Origin: Gracilaria caudata
Taxonomy: Eukaryota > Rhodophyta > Florideophyceae > Gracilariales > Gracilariaceae
Length of the DNA: 15,443 nt
Direction of reading: 5' to 3'
Assembly (NCBI GenBank): GCA_030374735.1
Contig: JASCIV010000636.1
Span: forward strand, 1 to 15,443
Under the pieces are notes generated by a model. That model searched no databases. It saw only the letters and a program-made list of their open reading frames with translations, and was not told where the DNA came from. Shown here piece by piece: positions 1 to 8,334 of the stretch (positions are counted from its first letter, which is position 1; each line of letters starts with the position of its first letter). Made by a program: the position numbers and the translations under genes.

Positions 1-697
1 CCCCCGCCGTAGCGCTCGCAACAAGCTGTCACCGTGACAGTCCATGCGGCGGCGACTATCTGTGGCGCCGCCAAAAAATAGCTGGCAGCAGTCGCGCGGC
101 ACGCGCCCCAGAAAAAACTGACGTAACCGGCTGCCGCGCGCGCAACGCCAACCGTCGTGGCCGGGTGTCGCCGCGGACGTACGGTTGTCGATAAGCAGGA
201 CACAAGTTAATGATGGTTACATATTACGATGCTCATGTACGGCATGTGTTCGCCAGCCACTTCACTTCAGTTGTTGTTGTTGTTGTTGCTTTTCTTTATG
301 CGACGAAACAAACGCGGCAACAACTCTCTCAAAGAAACGCAGTCGCGCGCCTGCTGCAGTTCCAAATTCGTTCGAAAAAAACACCACCGCCAGCCCGACT
401 AACGTTAACATCGCCCAAATCATCATCTCCGTCATCATCATCGGAGTCAAAAAAAAAAACGAGTACCGAAAAGGTACATTTCGCATGTCACACATTCACA
501 CAATTCGTGCGCAACGCCATCCCCGCCAGTGCGTCTGGCACAGAACACACGCACTGCGCCCATTCGTTGCTTAATAATGCACACTATTTCAAATTATACG
601 CTTGCAGCTTGTTCTCACTCTCCTCCTCCGCCACCAATCTCTTTCGTTCCATTACACCACCGAACCCCCCCCGCCTTCCCGCACCTCCAGCGCACAA
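1..697. other. Left flank without a recognisable gene
   Basis: The first 200 bases are GC- and CGCG-rich, like the promoters and 5' gene ends elsewhere in the window. They may therefore be the upstream region or edge of a gene beyond the left end, but no convincing coding frame is visible. A 15-base palindrome lies at 26-40 (arms ctgtcac/gtgacag around one c). The stretch from 200 to 697 has mixed composition with a (TTG)6 run at 271-288, an imperfect CAT-rich hairpin at 427-446 and an 11-base A run at 449-459. It probably includes the 3' UTR of the minus-strand gene ending at 698. Open plus-strand frames here have no recognisable protein features. Confidence 0.5.
271..288. repeat. (TTG)6 microsatellite
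   Basis: Six perfect TTG units lie in the region downstream of the haloperoxidase-like gene. On the minus strand this reads (CAA)6. No function is evident. Confidence 0.9.
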
Positions 698-2305
698 TCA
701 CCGTCCCAGAATGCCCTCCGCCAGACATCGCGTGCAGTTGTTGGGCACACGTCCCTCCCCCAGCTCCCGCATATGTTCAAACACAATCCGTCCAATCCCG
801 CGTCCAATCCGCTCTCCAGCCGGCAACGCCGGCGGAAAATGCACCCCCGCCCACAGTCGACTGCGCGCGCAGTTGGCCGCCGCCTGCAACGGGCTTCCAA
901 ACGCCACAGTAGTATCCTCCGGCAGGAAGAACGGCAAACTTCCCGCCGTGTATCGAATCTTAATGCTCGGAACAAACCCCATCTTGTTTCGCACATACGT
1001 CTCGATATGTTCCATCGCCGCCGTGCAAAGCGCCGCGCTGCCCGATGGGAACTCCGAGTGCGGTTGAGCGCTGATCAACGAGCGCCAATCCTCGGCGCGT
1101 ACCTCACCAAACCCCACTTCCTCGCTGATGAACGACGTGAACCGTTGGTTACGACGCAAGTTTTTGATCAGCGCCACAGGTCGCACCAGATCATGTCGCC
1201 GTTTCTCTCTCCATGTCAACACCAACGCGTCATGCTGGCTCAGCATTTCGCCCAAGAACTGCTGCGCCACTTGAAACGCATTCAATCTTGCCGCGGTCTC
1301 GTAGAACGCAGAGATACCGCCAGTGGATAATAACTTGTTATCCCACCATCTGGCGTAGAAGCGTTGTTGCGGCGTCAGTGAAGCCGCAGCATCCAACACT
1401 TCATTCACAAGTCGTTCCGCAACACGTCGATCTCTATAGTCGATTCGTCGCGAATTGCGCTTCCGAAACGGACGTCCCACTTTTCGTTTCGACGCCTGTG
1501 CCGCCGACACGATGAGTGGCGAAACAGCAACCGCCAGTTGAGGCACCACATGAATCTGATGCGCCAATCGTCCATTGCCTAGATCAAGTTGATCCGGCAC
1601 CCATCGCAACGGCTTTGCAAGCTCAAGCGGCGCGTCATACGGAGAATTGACCGGGCGATACCTGGTGAAGTCCTCGAACGGCACGCGCCCGGTCTGTCGA
1701 GAACGGTCTCCAAGCGAATTCCAACCGTCGTTCTGAAAGAAATCGGCCAATCGATCACCGGCAAGATTGGCCCATCCGTTGAGTGTGGACGGATTCCGCG
1801 ACGAACTCACCGGTTCCAGGTTGTTGCGACGCAGAAAGTCGGCGTAACCGCGCATCTCGACGGGAAACTCGCGAAGAAGCGCGCGATAGGTGGTGTAGGA
1901 GGCGAGGATGGCATTGTTATCAGGTTGACAGAACGACCGTGGGACGGTGTCATTGGTACCGAAGAACGAGAGCGCAAGCGGTTCACAGGCGGCTCTCGCG
2001 TCGTAGATTGCGGCACCACCTATCAAAGTGTATCGCACCACAATGGGCGTCTCCGCAAACAACAACCGCGGCGGCGTAAGCGCAGCCGCCGCGTCATTGA
2101 GCGGTAAAAAGTCCAGGAACAACTGTTCCGCCAACGATTCGGCGCGCGTCTGCACAGAAGCGGGCAGAAACAACGCGGAGATAAGCGGTAATAACAACAA
2201 CGGCGGCATGACCAAAAGCAATACCAACCGAGACGAATAACACACGCCGCGTTCAGCGCGCGACAGCTGAAGAAAGCCGACACGACCACATCTTAACATC
2301 ACCAT
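698..2305 (-). CDS. Vanadium-dependent haloperoxidase / PAP2-fold protein
   Basis: A 535-residue protein starting at the ATG at 2303-2305. The frame stays open further upstream to 2581, but without an ATG. A hydrophobic segment at about 26-48 looks like a signal anchor or signal peptide; a start at Met33 would give a cleaner signal peptide. The C-terminal half carries the three vanadate/phosphate-binding blocks of the haloperoxidase/acid phosphatase superfamily with family spacing: Lys368 and Arg375 (K-x6-RP), HSEFPSGS at 416-423, and SRLWAGVHF with Arg483 and His489, the predicted vanadate-ligating His. The Lys-Arg and Arg-His spacings (7 and 6) equal those of fungal chloroperoxidase. The acid-base His that follows PSG in classical enzymes is Ser423, and the Asp four residues after the axial His is Ala. 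Family members oxidise halides with H2O2; whether this one does so is uncertain. A basic stretch at 272-298 is a family-atypical insertion. The gene is divergent from the AIF-like gene. Confidence 0.82.
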   Translation of the reverse strand: MVMLRCGRVGFLQLSRAERGVCYSSRLVLLLVMPPLLLLPLISALFLPASVQTRAESLAEQLFLDFLPLNDAAAALTPPRLLFAETPIVVRYTLIGGAAIYDARAACEPLALSFFGTNDTVPRSFCQPDNNAILASYTTYRALLREFPVEMRGYADFLRRNNLEPVSSSRNPSTLNGWANLAGDRLADFFQNDGWNSLGDRSRQTGRVPFEDFTRYRPVNSPYDAPLELAKPLRWVPDQLDLGNGRLAHQIHVVPQLAVAVSPLIVSAAQASKRKVGRPFRKRNSRRIDYRDRRVAERLVNEVLDAAASLTPQQRFYARWWDNKLLSTGGISAFYETAARLNAFQVAQQFLGEMLSQHDALVLTWREKRRHDLVRPVALIKNLRRNQRFTSFISEEVGFGEVRAEDWRSLISAQPHSEFPSGSAALCTAAMEHIETYVRNKMGFVPSIKIRYTAGSLPFFLPEDTTVAFGSPLQAAANCARSRLWAGVHFPPALPAGERIGRGIGRIVFEHMRELGEGRVPNNCTRCLAEGILGR

Positions 2306-2758
2306 GTCGTTCTCTGCTGGCACAAAAAGTGAGCGGCTAACGCGCCCCGCGCTGTCCTGCGCTGCGCGCGTCGCGTCGGCCTTGTTAAACTTTTTTACCG
2401 TTGGTGAACGCCACGCGCCGAGCTGCCCTTGTAATACTTGCCGCACGCGCGTGCCACACGCTCCGCGCGCGGCGTCACGCGCCCCACCGCCGCCCTGCCG
2501 TGCACGCGCCACAGTTGACACTGTAAACCGGCGGCGCCACCCGTCACGCCATCGCGCGCGCCACAAATCATCGCGCAGCACGCAGTGCTCCCGCAGTGCA
2601 GCGCGGGCACGCCTGGTGTAAGCGGCTGTAAGAGAGTGTGTTGCGTTGTGCGTGAGTGTGTGGGTGGGTGGCCGGCTGTGCCATCACCTGATCATGCGCG
2701 GCAGGCCCCAATCTCCGCGCGTGGGCGCTCCTGCGGGGCGAAGCGCGTGCATCGCACA
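2306..2758. promoter_or_regulatory. CpG-rich divergent promoter region
   Basis: About 450 bases separate the two divergent ATGs (2305 on minus, 2759 on plus). The region is densely packed with CGCG steps. The heptamer ACGCGCC occurs at 2340-2346, 2413-2419, 2477-2483 and 2504-2510, all in one orientation. A TG/GGTG-rich tract lies at 2635-2670. Both coding frames remain open into the region but use no ATG there, so it could include 5' coding sequence only if non-AUG starts or unseen splicing were used. An out-of-frame ATG at 2694 would overlap the AIF-like start if transcription began upstream of it. No TATA box stands out. The regulatory role is inferred from the divergent layout. Confidence 0.55.
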
Positions 2759-4534
2759 ATGTTGGTGCCGCGGCGCGCGCTTGCCGCGTTGTTGGTGGCG
2801 GCGTCACCGCGCGCGCTGGCGTGGTCCGACGCGCCTGCGTCCAGCCCGTCGTCTTCGTCGTCACCTGCCGTGTCGCAGCCAGATCGGCTGCGAGATCTGC
2901 TTCGCGAGGCCAAGCATCTGCCGCCGCGCGTCGATGCGGTACAACCGAGTGCGCCTTCTCGCGACTCGCGCGCGCAGTTGACTGCGGCGAGACAGCTTCT
3001 CGATCGGTATTACGCGCTGTCCGCAGACGTCATTCAGCATGCGGCTGCTGCGGAGCAACGCGTCGATGCGAAGCCACGCGTGAGCGACGTGGGCGCGGAC
3101 AGAGCGAGTGCAGAGCAGGTTTTCCGACCGCTGTCGTTGCACACCATCTCCGGGCCGGCATGCGTCAAATATGTGATTGTGGGCGCGGGTACTGCCGCCT
3201 GGGCTGCAATTGACGCTATTCTGCAGCGTGATCCTCATGCTGCTGCCCAGATCTTGCTGGTGAGTGATGAACCTTATCTGCCGTATAATCGCACCATGCT
3301 TTCCAAGGAGCTGTTTGAACGCGATCAGCTGCAGTCATCGCCTTCGCCTTCGCAAGTGCAGTACGCCTACAAACATTTCAAGCCCCAACCGCAAGCTGCG
3401 CAAGTATCAGTCGCGAATGACACGGCCGTGCTGCTGGATCCCGATCTCAAGTTCGTGCAGCTCGCTTCCGGTCATCGCATAACGTACGACAAGCTGCTGC
3501 TTGCTACGGGCGGCGTGCCACGAGCGCCGCTCTCTGTCGCCCCGGCTCTGCATAGTCCAAACCTCAGTCAATATGTTTCTACCTTCCGCACGCTGCAAGA
3601 TTATTATGCTCTGCGAGACAAACTGCAACAACAGCCCGACCAGTCCGTAGCCGTCGTGGGCGGAGGCTTCTTAGGCACTGAACTTGCACTCGCTCTTACT
3701 GCGCTTTCTAACAACGTCTCGCTCGTCATAACTGAACCAGGAGTGCTGTTCCGTGTGCTACCGCGCTTCTTGTGTCAGTTTCTGGCCAAAAGGCTTGAAA
3801 AGGCCGGTGTCAATGTCGTTCAAAGTGCAGTCATAACTGATGCCTCGGTCTCTGCGGATGACAAAAAAGTAACTTTGCATATCGACTTCGCCGAACCGAT
3901 GCAGCTTGACGCCAATCACGTCGTCGTGGCAGTTGGCATCGACCCTTCCACCCAGCTAGCAAAAACTGCCGGCCTGGAAATCGATCCCAACAACGCTGGA
4001 ATTCGCGTCAACGATTTCATGATGGTTGAACCCGACGTGTTTGCCGCCGGCGACGTGGCCTCCTTTCATGACCGCACGTTGGGTCGTCGACGTGTCGAAC
4101 ATTGGGATCATGCTGTCGTCAGTGGCAACATTGCGGGAGCCAACATGACCGGTGCTAGGGAACGCTACAAGTTGCAATCCATGTTTTGGAGCGATTTGTC
4201 TGCCATTAATGTACATTTCACCGCTGTCGGCCTCGTTGACTCTGCGCTACAAACCGTTTCTGTGTGGAATCTTACTAACGAAGCCAATGTGGACTTGCCT
4301 TCGCTCAATGAATTTGCTTCAGGTGTTGTATATTACCTGAACGAGCGTGGCGAGATTGTTGGCGTGGTGTTGTGGAACCCGAAGAGAGGAGCTGGCGGCT
4401 TGCGGAGGGCTAGGGCGTTGGTCGATGCCAAGACCAATGTCGAGCTGCTTGACGAACACACGTTGGCCGCGTTGGTCAACCTAGAACACGCGGAAATTCG
4501 CCATTCCATACGAACCAAGTCCTGTACGGGGTGA
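2759..4534 (+). CDS. AIF-like FAD/NAD(P)H oxidoreductase (mitochondrial AIFM1-type)
   Basis: A 591-residue protein from the ATG at 2759, which has A at -3. The N-terminus (Arg-rich, Ala/Leu-rich to about residue 22) suits an organelle presequence or membrane anchor, followed by a Ser/Ala/Pro linker. The catalytic part begins with the FAD dinucleotide motif VGAGTAAWAA at about 141-150. Next come the AIF signature YNRTMLSKEL at about 175-184, an ATGG motif at about 249-252, a second NAD-binding GGGFLGTELA near 299-308, and the FAD-closing motif FAAGD near 428-432. GRRRVEH.DHAVVSG near 442-456 and QSMFWSDL near 473-480 are highly characteristic of AIF rather than of generic reductases. Animal AIF sits in the mitochondrial intermembrane space, forms NADH charge-transfer complexes and supports respiratory-complex assembly through the CHCHD4 import pathway; the algal role is inferred. 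The C-terminus is shorter than in animals. GC content falls strongly from the 5' to the 3' end. Confidence 0.92.
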   Translation: MLVPRRALAALLVAASPRALAWSDAPASSPSSSSSPAVSQPDRLRDLLREAKHLPPRVDAVQPSAPSRDSRAQLTAARQLLDRYYALSADVIQHAAAAEQRVDAKPRVSDVGADRASAEQVFRPLSLHTISGPACVKYVIVGAGTAAWAAIDAILQRDPHAAAQILLVSDEPYLPYNRTMLSKELFERDQLQSSPSPSQVQYAYKHFKPQPQAAQVSVANDTAVLLDPDLKFVQLASGHRITYDKLLLATGGVPRAPLSVAPALHSPNLSQYVSTFRTLQDYYALRDKLQQQPDQSVAVVGGGFLGTELALALTALSNNVSLVITEPGVLFRVLPRFLCQFLAKRLEKAGVNVVQSAVITDASVSADDKKVTLHIDFAEPMQLDANHVVVAVGIDPSTQLAKTAGLEIDPNNAGIRVNDFMMVEPDVFAAGDVASFHDRTLGRRRVEHWDHAVVSGNIAGANMTGARERYKLQSMFWSDLSAINVHFTAVGLVDSALQTVSVWNLTNEANVDLPSLNEFASGVVYYLNERGEIVGVVLWNPKRGAGGLRRARALVDAKTNVELLDEHTLAALVNLEHAEIRHSIRTKSCTG

Positions 4535-4962
4535 CGTATAATAGTGTTTGCGTGATGCGCCTTTTTGGTCCATTGGCTTTGCTGCTCGCTAGCTACACGG
4601 TAGAATTCACAGCGCTCCGCAACGCTTGATTTCAGTATGTGTGCCCCACACATGACGGACTGTAGTGTTTATGTTAGCTGCGCCTTTCTTGTTCGCATGC
4701 GCTTTTGAGTGCCTGCGAATCTTTTGCTTTGCGAAAGACGTAATGCTTTTTGCGTAAGCGTGACTGCATCTCAGCACAACAAAAATATCTGTGTCGTAGT
4801 ATCGGTTCGATTTGTGATACTCGCGAGGTGGCGCTAAGGCAGCCATGCATTCAAAACTTCACGCTCGGCACCGTTTTAGTTTCTCTACCAGAAGTACTGT
4901 TAGTCTGTTGCCGTTGTTGCCCCCGCAGCATACGCGCACGAATTCCAATTTGCCATAGGGAA

Positions 4963-5049
4963 GTTACAAGGGTAGAACGCTAATCATAACATTATGGATT
5001 CGTCTGGCTGCAAACAGATTCTGCGATGTTACCAAGGGTAGCGTTAATC
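4963..5049. repeat. Imperfect direct repeat with inverted core copy
   Basis: Bases 4963-4985 and 5028-5049 share the pattern gttac(c)aagggtag..cg(c)taatc with small differences. The core accaagggta (5031-5040) recurs in opposite orientation at 5403-5412. This could be the remains of a small element or a duplicated binding site; nothing else supports a function. Confidence 0.5.
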
Positions 5050-5102
5050 TTTGTAACTTACCAGCGTCGAAAGAAAGTAAGTTTCGTTGCTTGTGTGTTA
5101 TG

Positions 5103-5117
5103 GTCTCTCTCTCTCTC
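5103..5117. repeat. (CT)n microsatellite
   Basis: A short uninterrupted CT run directly beside the outer end of the inverted dispersed repeat. The two plus-strand copies of that repeat also border purine/pyrimidine-simple tracts (GAA runs). Confidence 0.85.
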
Positions 5118-5118
5118 C

Positions 5119-5202
5119 CTTTTATAGGCACACTTAGCTTCATCTGAACTAAGCGTAGAGCGTTTCTGTTGATAGAAACGCTCTCTCACTAGGAAGGGCA
5201 AC
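5119..5202 (-). repeat. Dispersed hairpin repeat, copy A (inverted)
   Basis: Read on the minus strand this aligns with the two plus-strand copies at 9371-9452 and 9759-9840. It shares the leader gttg.cctt.ct.gtgagagagcg, then a hairpin, a conserved aag..ta..gtgc block and an end close to tataaaag. The hairpin here is perfect: arms 5157-5167 and 5174-5184, 11 bp with a 6-base loop. Relative to copy C a C-G pair replaces a T-A pair in the stem, so pairing is kept. The copy is more diverged than B and C are from each other. The family is not one I recognise. Confidence 0.75.
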
Positions 5203-6906
5203 CCGGCAATTTCTAACAGTATAAGCAACAACAAGACCTTGTGTTATGGTCGTTTTTCTATAAGTGCGAAAGTGTTGAGTTTCTGTTGGAGCGTTCTTCT
5301 GTTAGATAGGTACGTGTCGCTAACTTTGAAGCTTCACGTCGTTTTCAAAGATGTTAAGTGCGAGAGCGCGCTCCAAGAGGGCGAAGAGGGTTACCCCTCA
5401 GATACCCTTGGTATGTAGAAACGACCAAACAAACGAGATGGAATCTTCATGTGAATGGCAGCGGGAGCGGCAGCCCCAAGGCTGCAGAGCTTCACTTCAT
5501 TTTTTTTTGCTGACGCCACAGTAATCTGTTCAGGTCCTCGCGAAGGGCTCCTTTGCTCCTACTGCATGTAACTTTGCCCAGCACGCGCCGAAGGTCACGG
5601 TGAAGTGTTATTTCCTGGTGGGGCATGGAAGGAGGAAAATGACGTGACACGTTCGAAGCCTAGTCGTGTATCATATCGCCAGAGCTACCCATTCATTCTT
5701 TCTTTGTTGTCTGGGCGAATATTCTTGTCCAGAGGACAGTTCCAACATTTGAGCTAACATTGTTAAAACAATTGTTGCGCAAGTTACGACGGTAGCCCTC
5801 TTAACCCTTCCAAGCTTGTGCAAGCGAAACTGTGGTCTGACAAGTTAGTCTGTTCTCCGCACAAGAAGGGGCCTAGAGGAAATCAGGAAATTATGTTGCG
5901 GTCGGCGGAGGAGTCTTCTATTCATGGCCGTAGATAACGCTGCCTTCATTGCCGGGCAATCATGCCCGCAGCAGTGATTATTCCCTGGATTATTGGCATA
6001 CTGAAACACTAAAGTTGCAATGTGGTCGATGGAGTGGTCGAATGAATTCTTTTCTGTTGAGACAGCTCACCCACAGTCTAGACCAATAGTAAGGGAAGGT
6101 TGGCCCTCCTACCTGCTTTAAACGATGAGAGGGAGGGACCCATTGTTCTCATCAAGTTTTGAGCGCCATCAGTTGTGAACAACCAGTCCACAATACCACG
6201 TAAGAGATATACGTCTGAGTACGCATGTCTCATATCAACATGATGTTGCCCATAGAGATGTTACAGAACTACGCGGACCAAAAACAAAACCGTCATCTCG
6301 TATTCTAACCCTTTCCTGAGGAAATTCTTTGTGATTCTCACGAACGTCCTTCTCTGATCGGTGTCAACGGACAACTTAAGATCCCAAACGTCCAAAGCAC
6401 TTAGCGGACTGTGTTTTTATCTGTTCAGACTTGCCGATCAAAGCAAAACAGAAACCCCTCATAGATTATAAGCTAATGATGGCATAGAAGTCAGCTGATT
6501 ATCTGTTCGACAACATGTCTAATGCCGCGAGCACAGAAGTACTGCATATTGCGAATGTCACTGCGCACATCAGTCATGTTAGTGGTAGGGAACCCGACTT
6601 TTTTTTGGTTCTTCTTCCCAGTTTATTGTGGTCTACAATCACTTCCGAACGGGCATGAGTACTAACACGTTGGTTAGCATTAGATTGCGCTCCACTGGGA
6701 TTTTGATCTGAGCACGCTTCCATGGCAAACTCAAATTGGCGACGCAATGCTCGTTTTGTCGACGTCGGAACAATCGATCCGTTTCAGAGTGAAGCGCATG
6801 TTGGAAGTATGCATTCGAAATGACCAAAAAGCTCTGGAGTAGACTTCAGTTGGAACACCAATGCTGTGCACCAATGGTTCTCAAATGAAGCATGACATTC
6901 AAAAGC

Positions 6907-7632
6907 CTACGCTTCCGCTCTCTCCAAAACAAACACGTGACCCTTGTTATCTCTCCCAATCCTAAAGGAATCATCCAAGTATGTAATATCAAGATATCCA
7001 TCAGGGTTGAAAATTTGCGTCAATAGCTGCATGTTCGACCCAAGCAAAGCTTCAAACGAAGATGGCTCTAATGCGGTTGCTACAGTCGATACATTCACTC
7101 GCTTTGGACTGACCACGTCATACTTTGCTGTGATGGTAAACGTTCCCGATGTTCCTGTCAAAACTTTGAATTCAATGACGTTCTTGCTTTCGCGCTTCGA
7201 AGAGTCAATCAACTGAAAAAAGCTACCGAGTTTAACCAGGCCCGGCTTTCGAGGTGAGGAAATCGCGAGTCGGACTCTCTTCTTTCCTAGAATCTGCAAC
7301 GTTGTGTAGAGCAAACGCCATGAACCATGGGCGGCCTCAGCATCGTTCGACGTGGGGCAGGGATTCGGATTGTTCCTTTCCAGGTCCGTAATCAACGATT
7401 CAAGCCTATTACGCTCCTCCTCCTGAAGTCCAAATATACCTCGTTCTCTTCCCGCAATTGACTCGATTTCTTGCCTCAAGTTGGCCACCCCAGTCGCAGC
7501 CGCTGAGCAGCGCACCACTCCTTTGCTACGAAAGCTTCTCTGATATAGCTTACATCTGGAGCTTTCAATGATCGAATCCTGTTTCAGCGTCGCATTGTTC
7601 TGAGAGCCAGAAAAGGGAAGGATGAACATCAT
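6907..7632 (-). CDS. Plastid-lipid-associated protein (PAP/fibrillin family)
   Basis: A 241-residue protein. The first 45 or so residues are Ser/Arg/Lys-rich with almost no acids, and a Phe lies at position 3, as in transit peptides of red algae and glaucophytes; VVRCSA near 39-44 is a plausible cleavage region. The PAP/fibrillin domain fills the rest: an RGIFGL segment near 64-69, an LERNNPNP block near 84-91, GSWRLLYTT at 103-111, GSFFQLID near 136-143, and the typical C-terminus YLDD..RIGRD.KG.VFVLE at about 218-237. Family proteins bind lipids and prenylquinones in plastoglobules, thylakoids or stroma. The subfamily cannot be assigned by eye. The start is the first of two tandem ATGs, with a tiny uORF just upstream. 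The gene is single-exon and convergent with the AIF-like gene across 2.4 kb. Confidence 0.92.
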   Translation of the reverse strand: MMFILPFSGSQNNATLKQDSIIESSRCKLYQRSFRSKGVVRCSAAATGVANLRQEIESIAGRERGIFGLQEEERNRLESLITDLERNNPNPCPTSNDAEAAHGSWRLLYTTLQILGKKRVRLAISSPRKPGLVKLGSFFQLIDSSKRESKNVIEFKVLTGTSGTFTITAKYDVVSPKRVNVSTVATALEPSSFEALLGSNMQLLTQIFNPDGYLDITYLDDSFRIGRDNKGHVFVLERAEA

Positions 7633-7649
7633 GTGATGATGATCATCAT
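7629..7649 (-). promoter_or_regulatory. Short uORF overlapping the fibrillin start codon
   Basis: On the minus strand an ATG at 7647-7649 opens a six-codon frame (M-M-I-I-I-T). Its TGA stop at 7629-7631 overlaps the fibrillin ATG at 7630-7632. The same bases form a perfect 14-base palindrome at 7636-7649. If the transcript starts upstream, this layout would suit translational control by leaky scanning or reinitiation. Whether it is transcribed is unknown. Confidence 0.45.
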
Positions 7650-7827
7650 GGGGTTCACATCCTTCGCTGCAGCCAAAGCATTTTCATTCTTTGCTGCTGC
7701 TCGGAGATTTTAGAATTTGCCGAGTGATTGCCCTGAAAACCCGTGAAATCTCAAATATGGCTAACCTCGTACAGTACCGAACGTCTCTCCCTCATGTACA
7801 GTAGATACCCTTGTGCTCTCAGCGGGG

Positions 7828-7864
7828 GTAGCGTTCTAGCCCTCCTATCCCTCTCAAACGCTAC
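7828..7864. repeat. Inverted repeat, 8-bp arms
   Basis: The arms gtagcgtt (7828-7835) and aacgctac (7857-7864) enclose a 21-base pyrimidine-rich loop. The arm sequence resembles the gtagcgtt at 5038-5045, so it may belong to a dispersed motif. No function is evident. Confidence 0.55.
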
Positions 7865-7919
7865 GCCCTTTTAGTGGCGCAGTCTTTCTCCCCAGATATG
7901 AAGGTCTCGTTCGAACCCT

Positions 7920-7966
7920 TGTGTGTGTCATTGACACACACTGTCTGTGTGTCAATGACACACACA
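7920..7966. repeat. 21-bp inverted repeat made of nested TG/CA palindromes
   Basis: The arms 7920-7940 and 7946-7966 are perfectly complementary around a 5-base loop. Each arm is itself a palindrome about tgtgtgtca/tgacacaca with a one-base centre, so the whole can fold as one long hairpin or as two short ones. It runs into a (CA)n microsatellite on the right. Confidence 0.85.
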
Positions 7967-8260
7967 CACACATGTTCTCTCTTGTTAGCCCGGTCTTGTT
8001 ATTGATGATAACCTTCGTTATCAGGGACGAATCCAGTAACGAGGTTTAGCGCTCTATGTCTGCTGGATCAGTTCTTTTCGAGGATATTTTCTCGTTTGAT
8101 AAAAGCACGGAACTCAAATGCAAAAGCAAAGAACCGGGCATTTTCAATACTTCTTGTCGTCGAAAAACAAACTCTGCTGAGCTTTGGGGACAGATGTACA
8201 CTTCTCGTAGTAACCGATTGTCAACAACAAGCATCCTAAATAGATTTTGAAGGGATCCGG

Positions 8261-8334
8261 GACACCCACAAGTTGTGGGTGTCGCGACAAGCAGCGCCGG
8301 GGGTCGTGGCCCACAACCCCGGCGGTGCTTGTCG
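8261..8334. repeat. GC-rich tandem palindromes with competing pairings
   Basis: Hairpin A (8261-8271 with 8273-8283) has perfect 11-bp arms. Two bases later, hairpin B (8285-8302 with 8317-8334) has 18-bp arms with one mismatch at 8294 and a 14-base loop. A 10-base palindrome tgtcgcgaca (8280-8289) joins them. The right arm of A (8272-8279, gttgtggg) can instead pair with the loop of B (8310-8317, cccacaac), so the two folds compete. The island is much more GC-rich than its surroundings. Candidate roles are a mobile-element end, a protein-binding site or a structured RNA. Confidence 0.75.

Larger units (their letters stand above)
4535..6906. other. 2.4-kb gene-free region
   Basis: No frame encodes a recognisable protein, and composition is more AT-rich than in the flanking genes. 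It includes the AIF-like 3' UTR and the tail-side flank of the convergent fibrillin gene. I see a CT microsatellite at 5103-5117, the inverted copy of the dispersed hairpin repeat (5119-5202), an imperfect direct repeat (4963-4985 and 5028-5049), a 9-base T run near 5500 and another T run near 6600 followed by a pyrimidine-rich CAG. No tRNA, rRNA or known snRNA signature was found by eye. Confidence 0.6.

Noticed and set aside
210..1067. Long plus-strand open frame (285 codons) and related frames at 529-1330
   Set aside because: They overlap the C-terminal half of the haloperoxidase-like gene antisense. The translations are Pro/Arg/Ser-rich with no domain pattern, as expected for shadows in GC-rich coding DNA.
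2306..2581. N-terminal extension of the haloperoxidase-like protein to 2581
   Set aside because: The extended frame begins with GTG, not ATG, and is basic low-complexity sequence in the shared promoter. The first ATG is at 2305.
2585..2758. N-terminal extension of the AIF-like protein to 2585
   Set aside because: It begins with GTG. The ATG at 2759 has a good context and gives a presequence-like N-terminus.
6599..6621. T-rich tract ending in CAG, like a plus-strand splice acceptor
   Set aside because: The sequence downstream has no sustained coding frame and lies in the tail-side flank of the fibrillin gene.
7890..7925. Possible tRNA or SINE B-box (minus-strand ggttcgaac)
   Set aside because: The flanks do not form a T-arm or acceptor stem, and no A-box or cloverleaf could be drawn.
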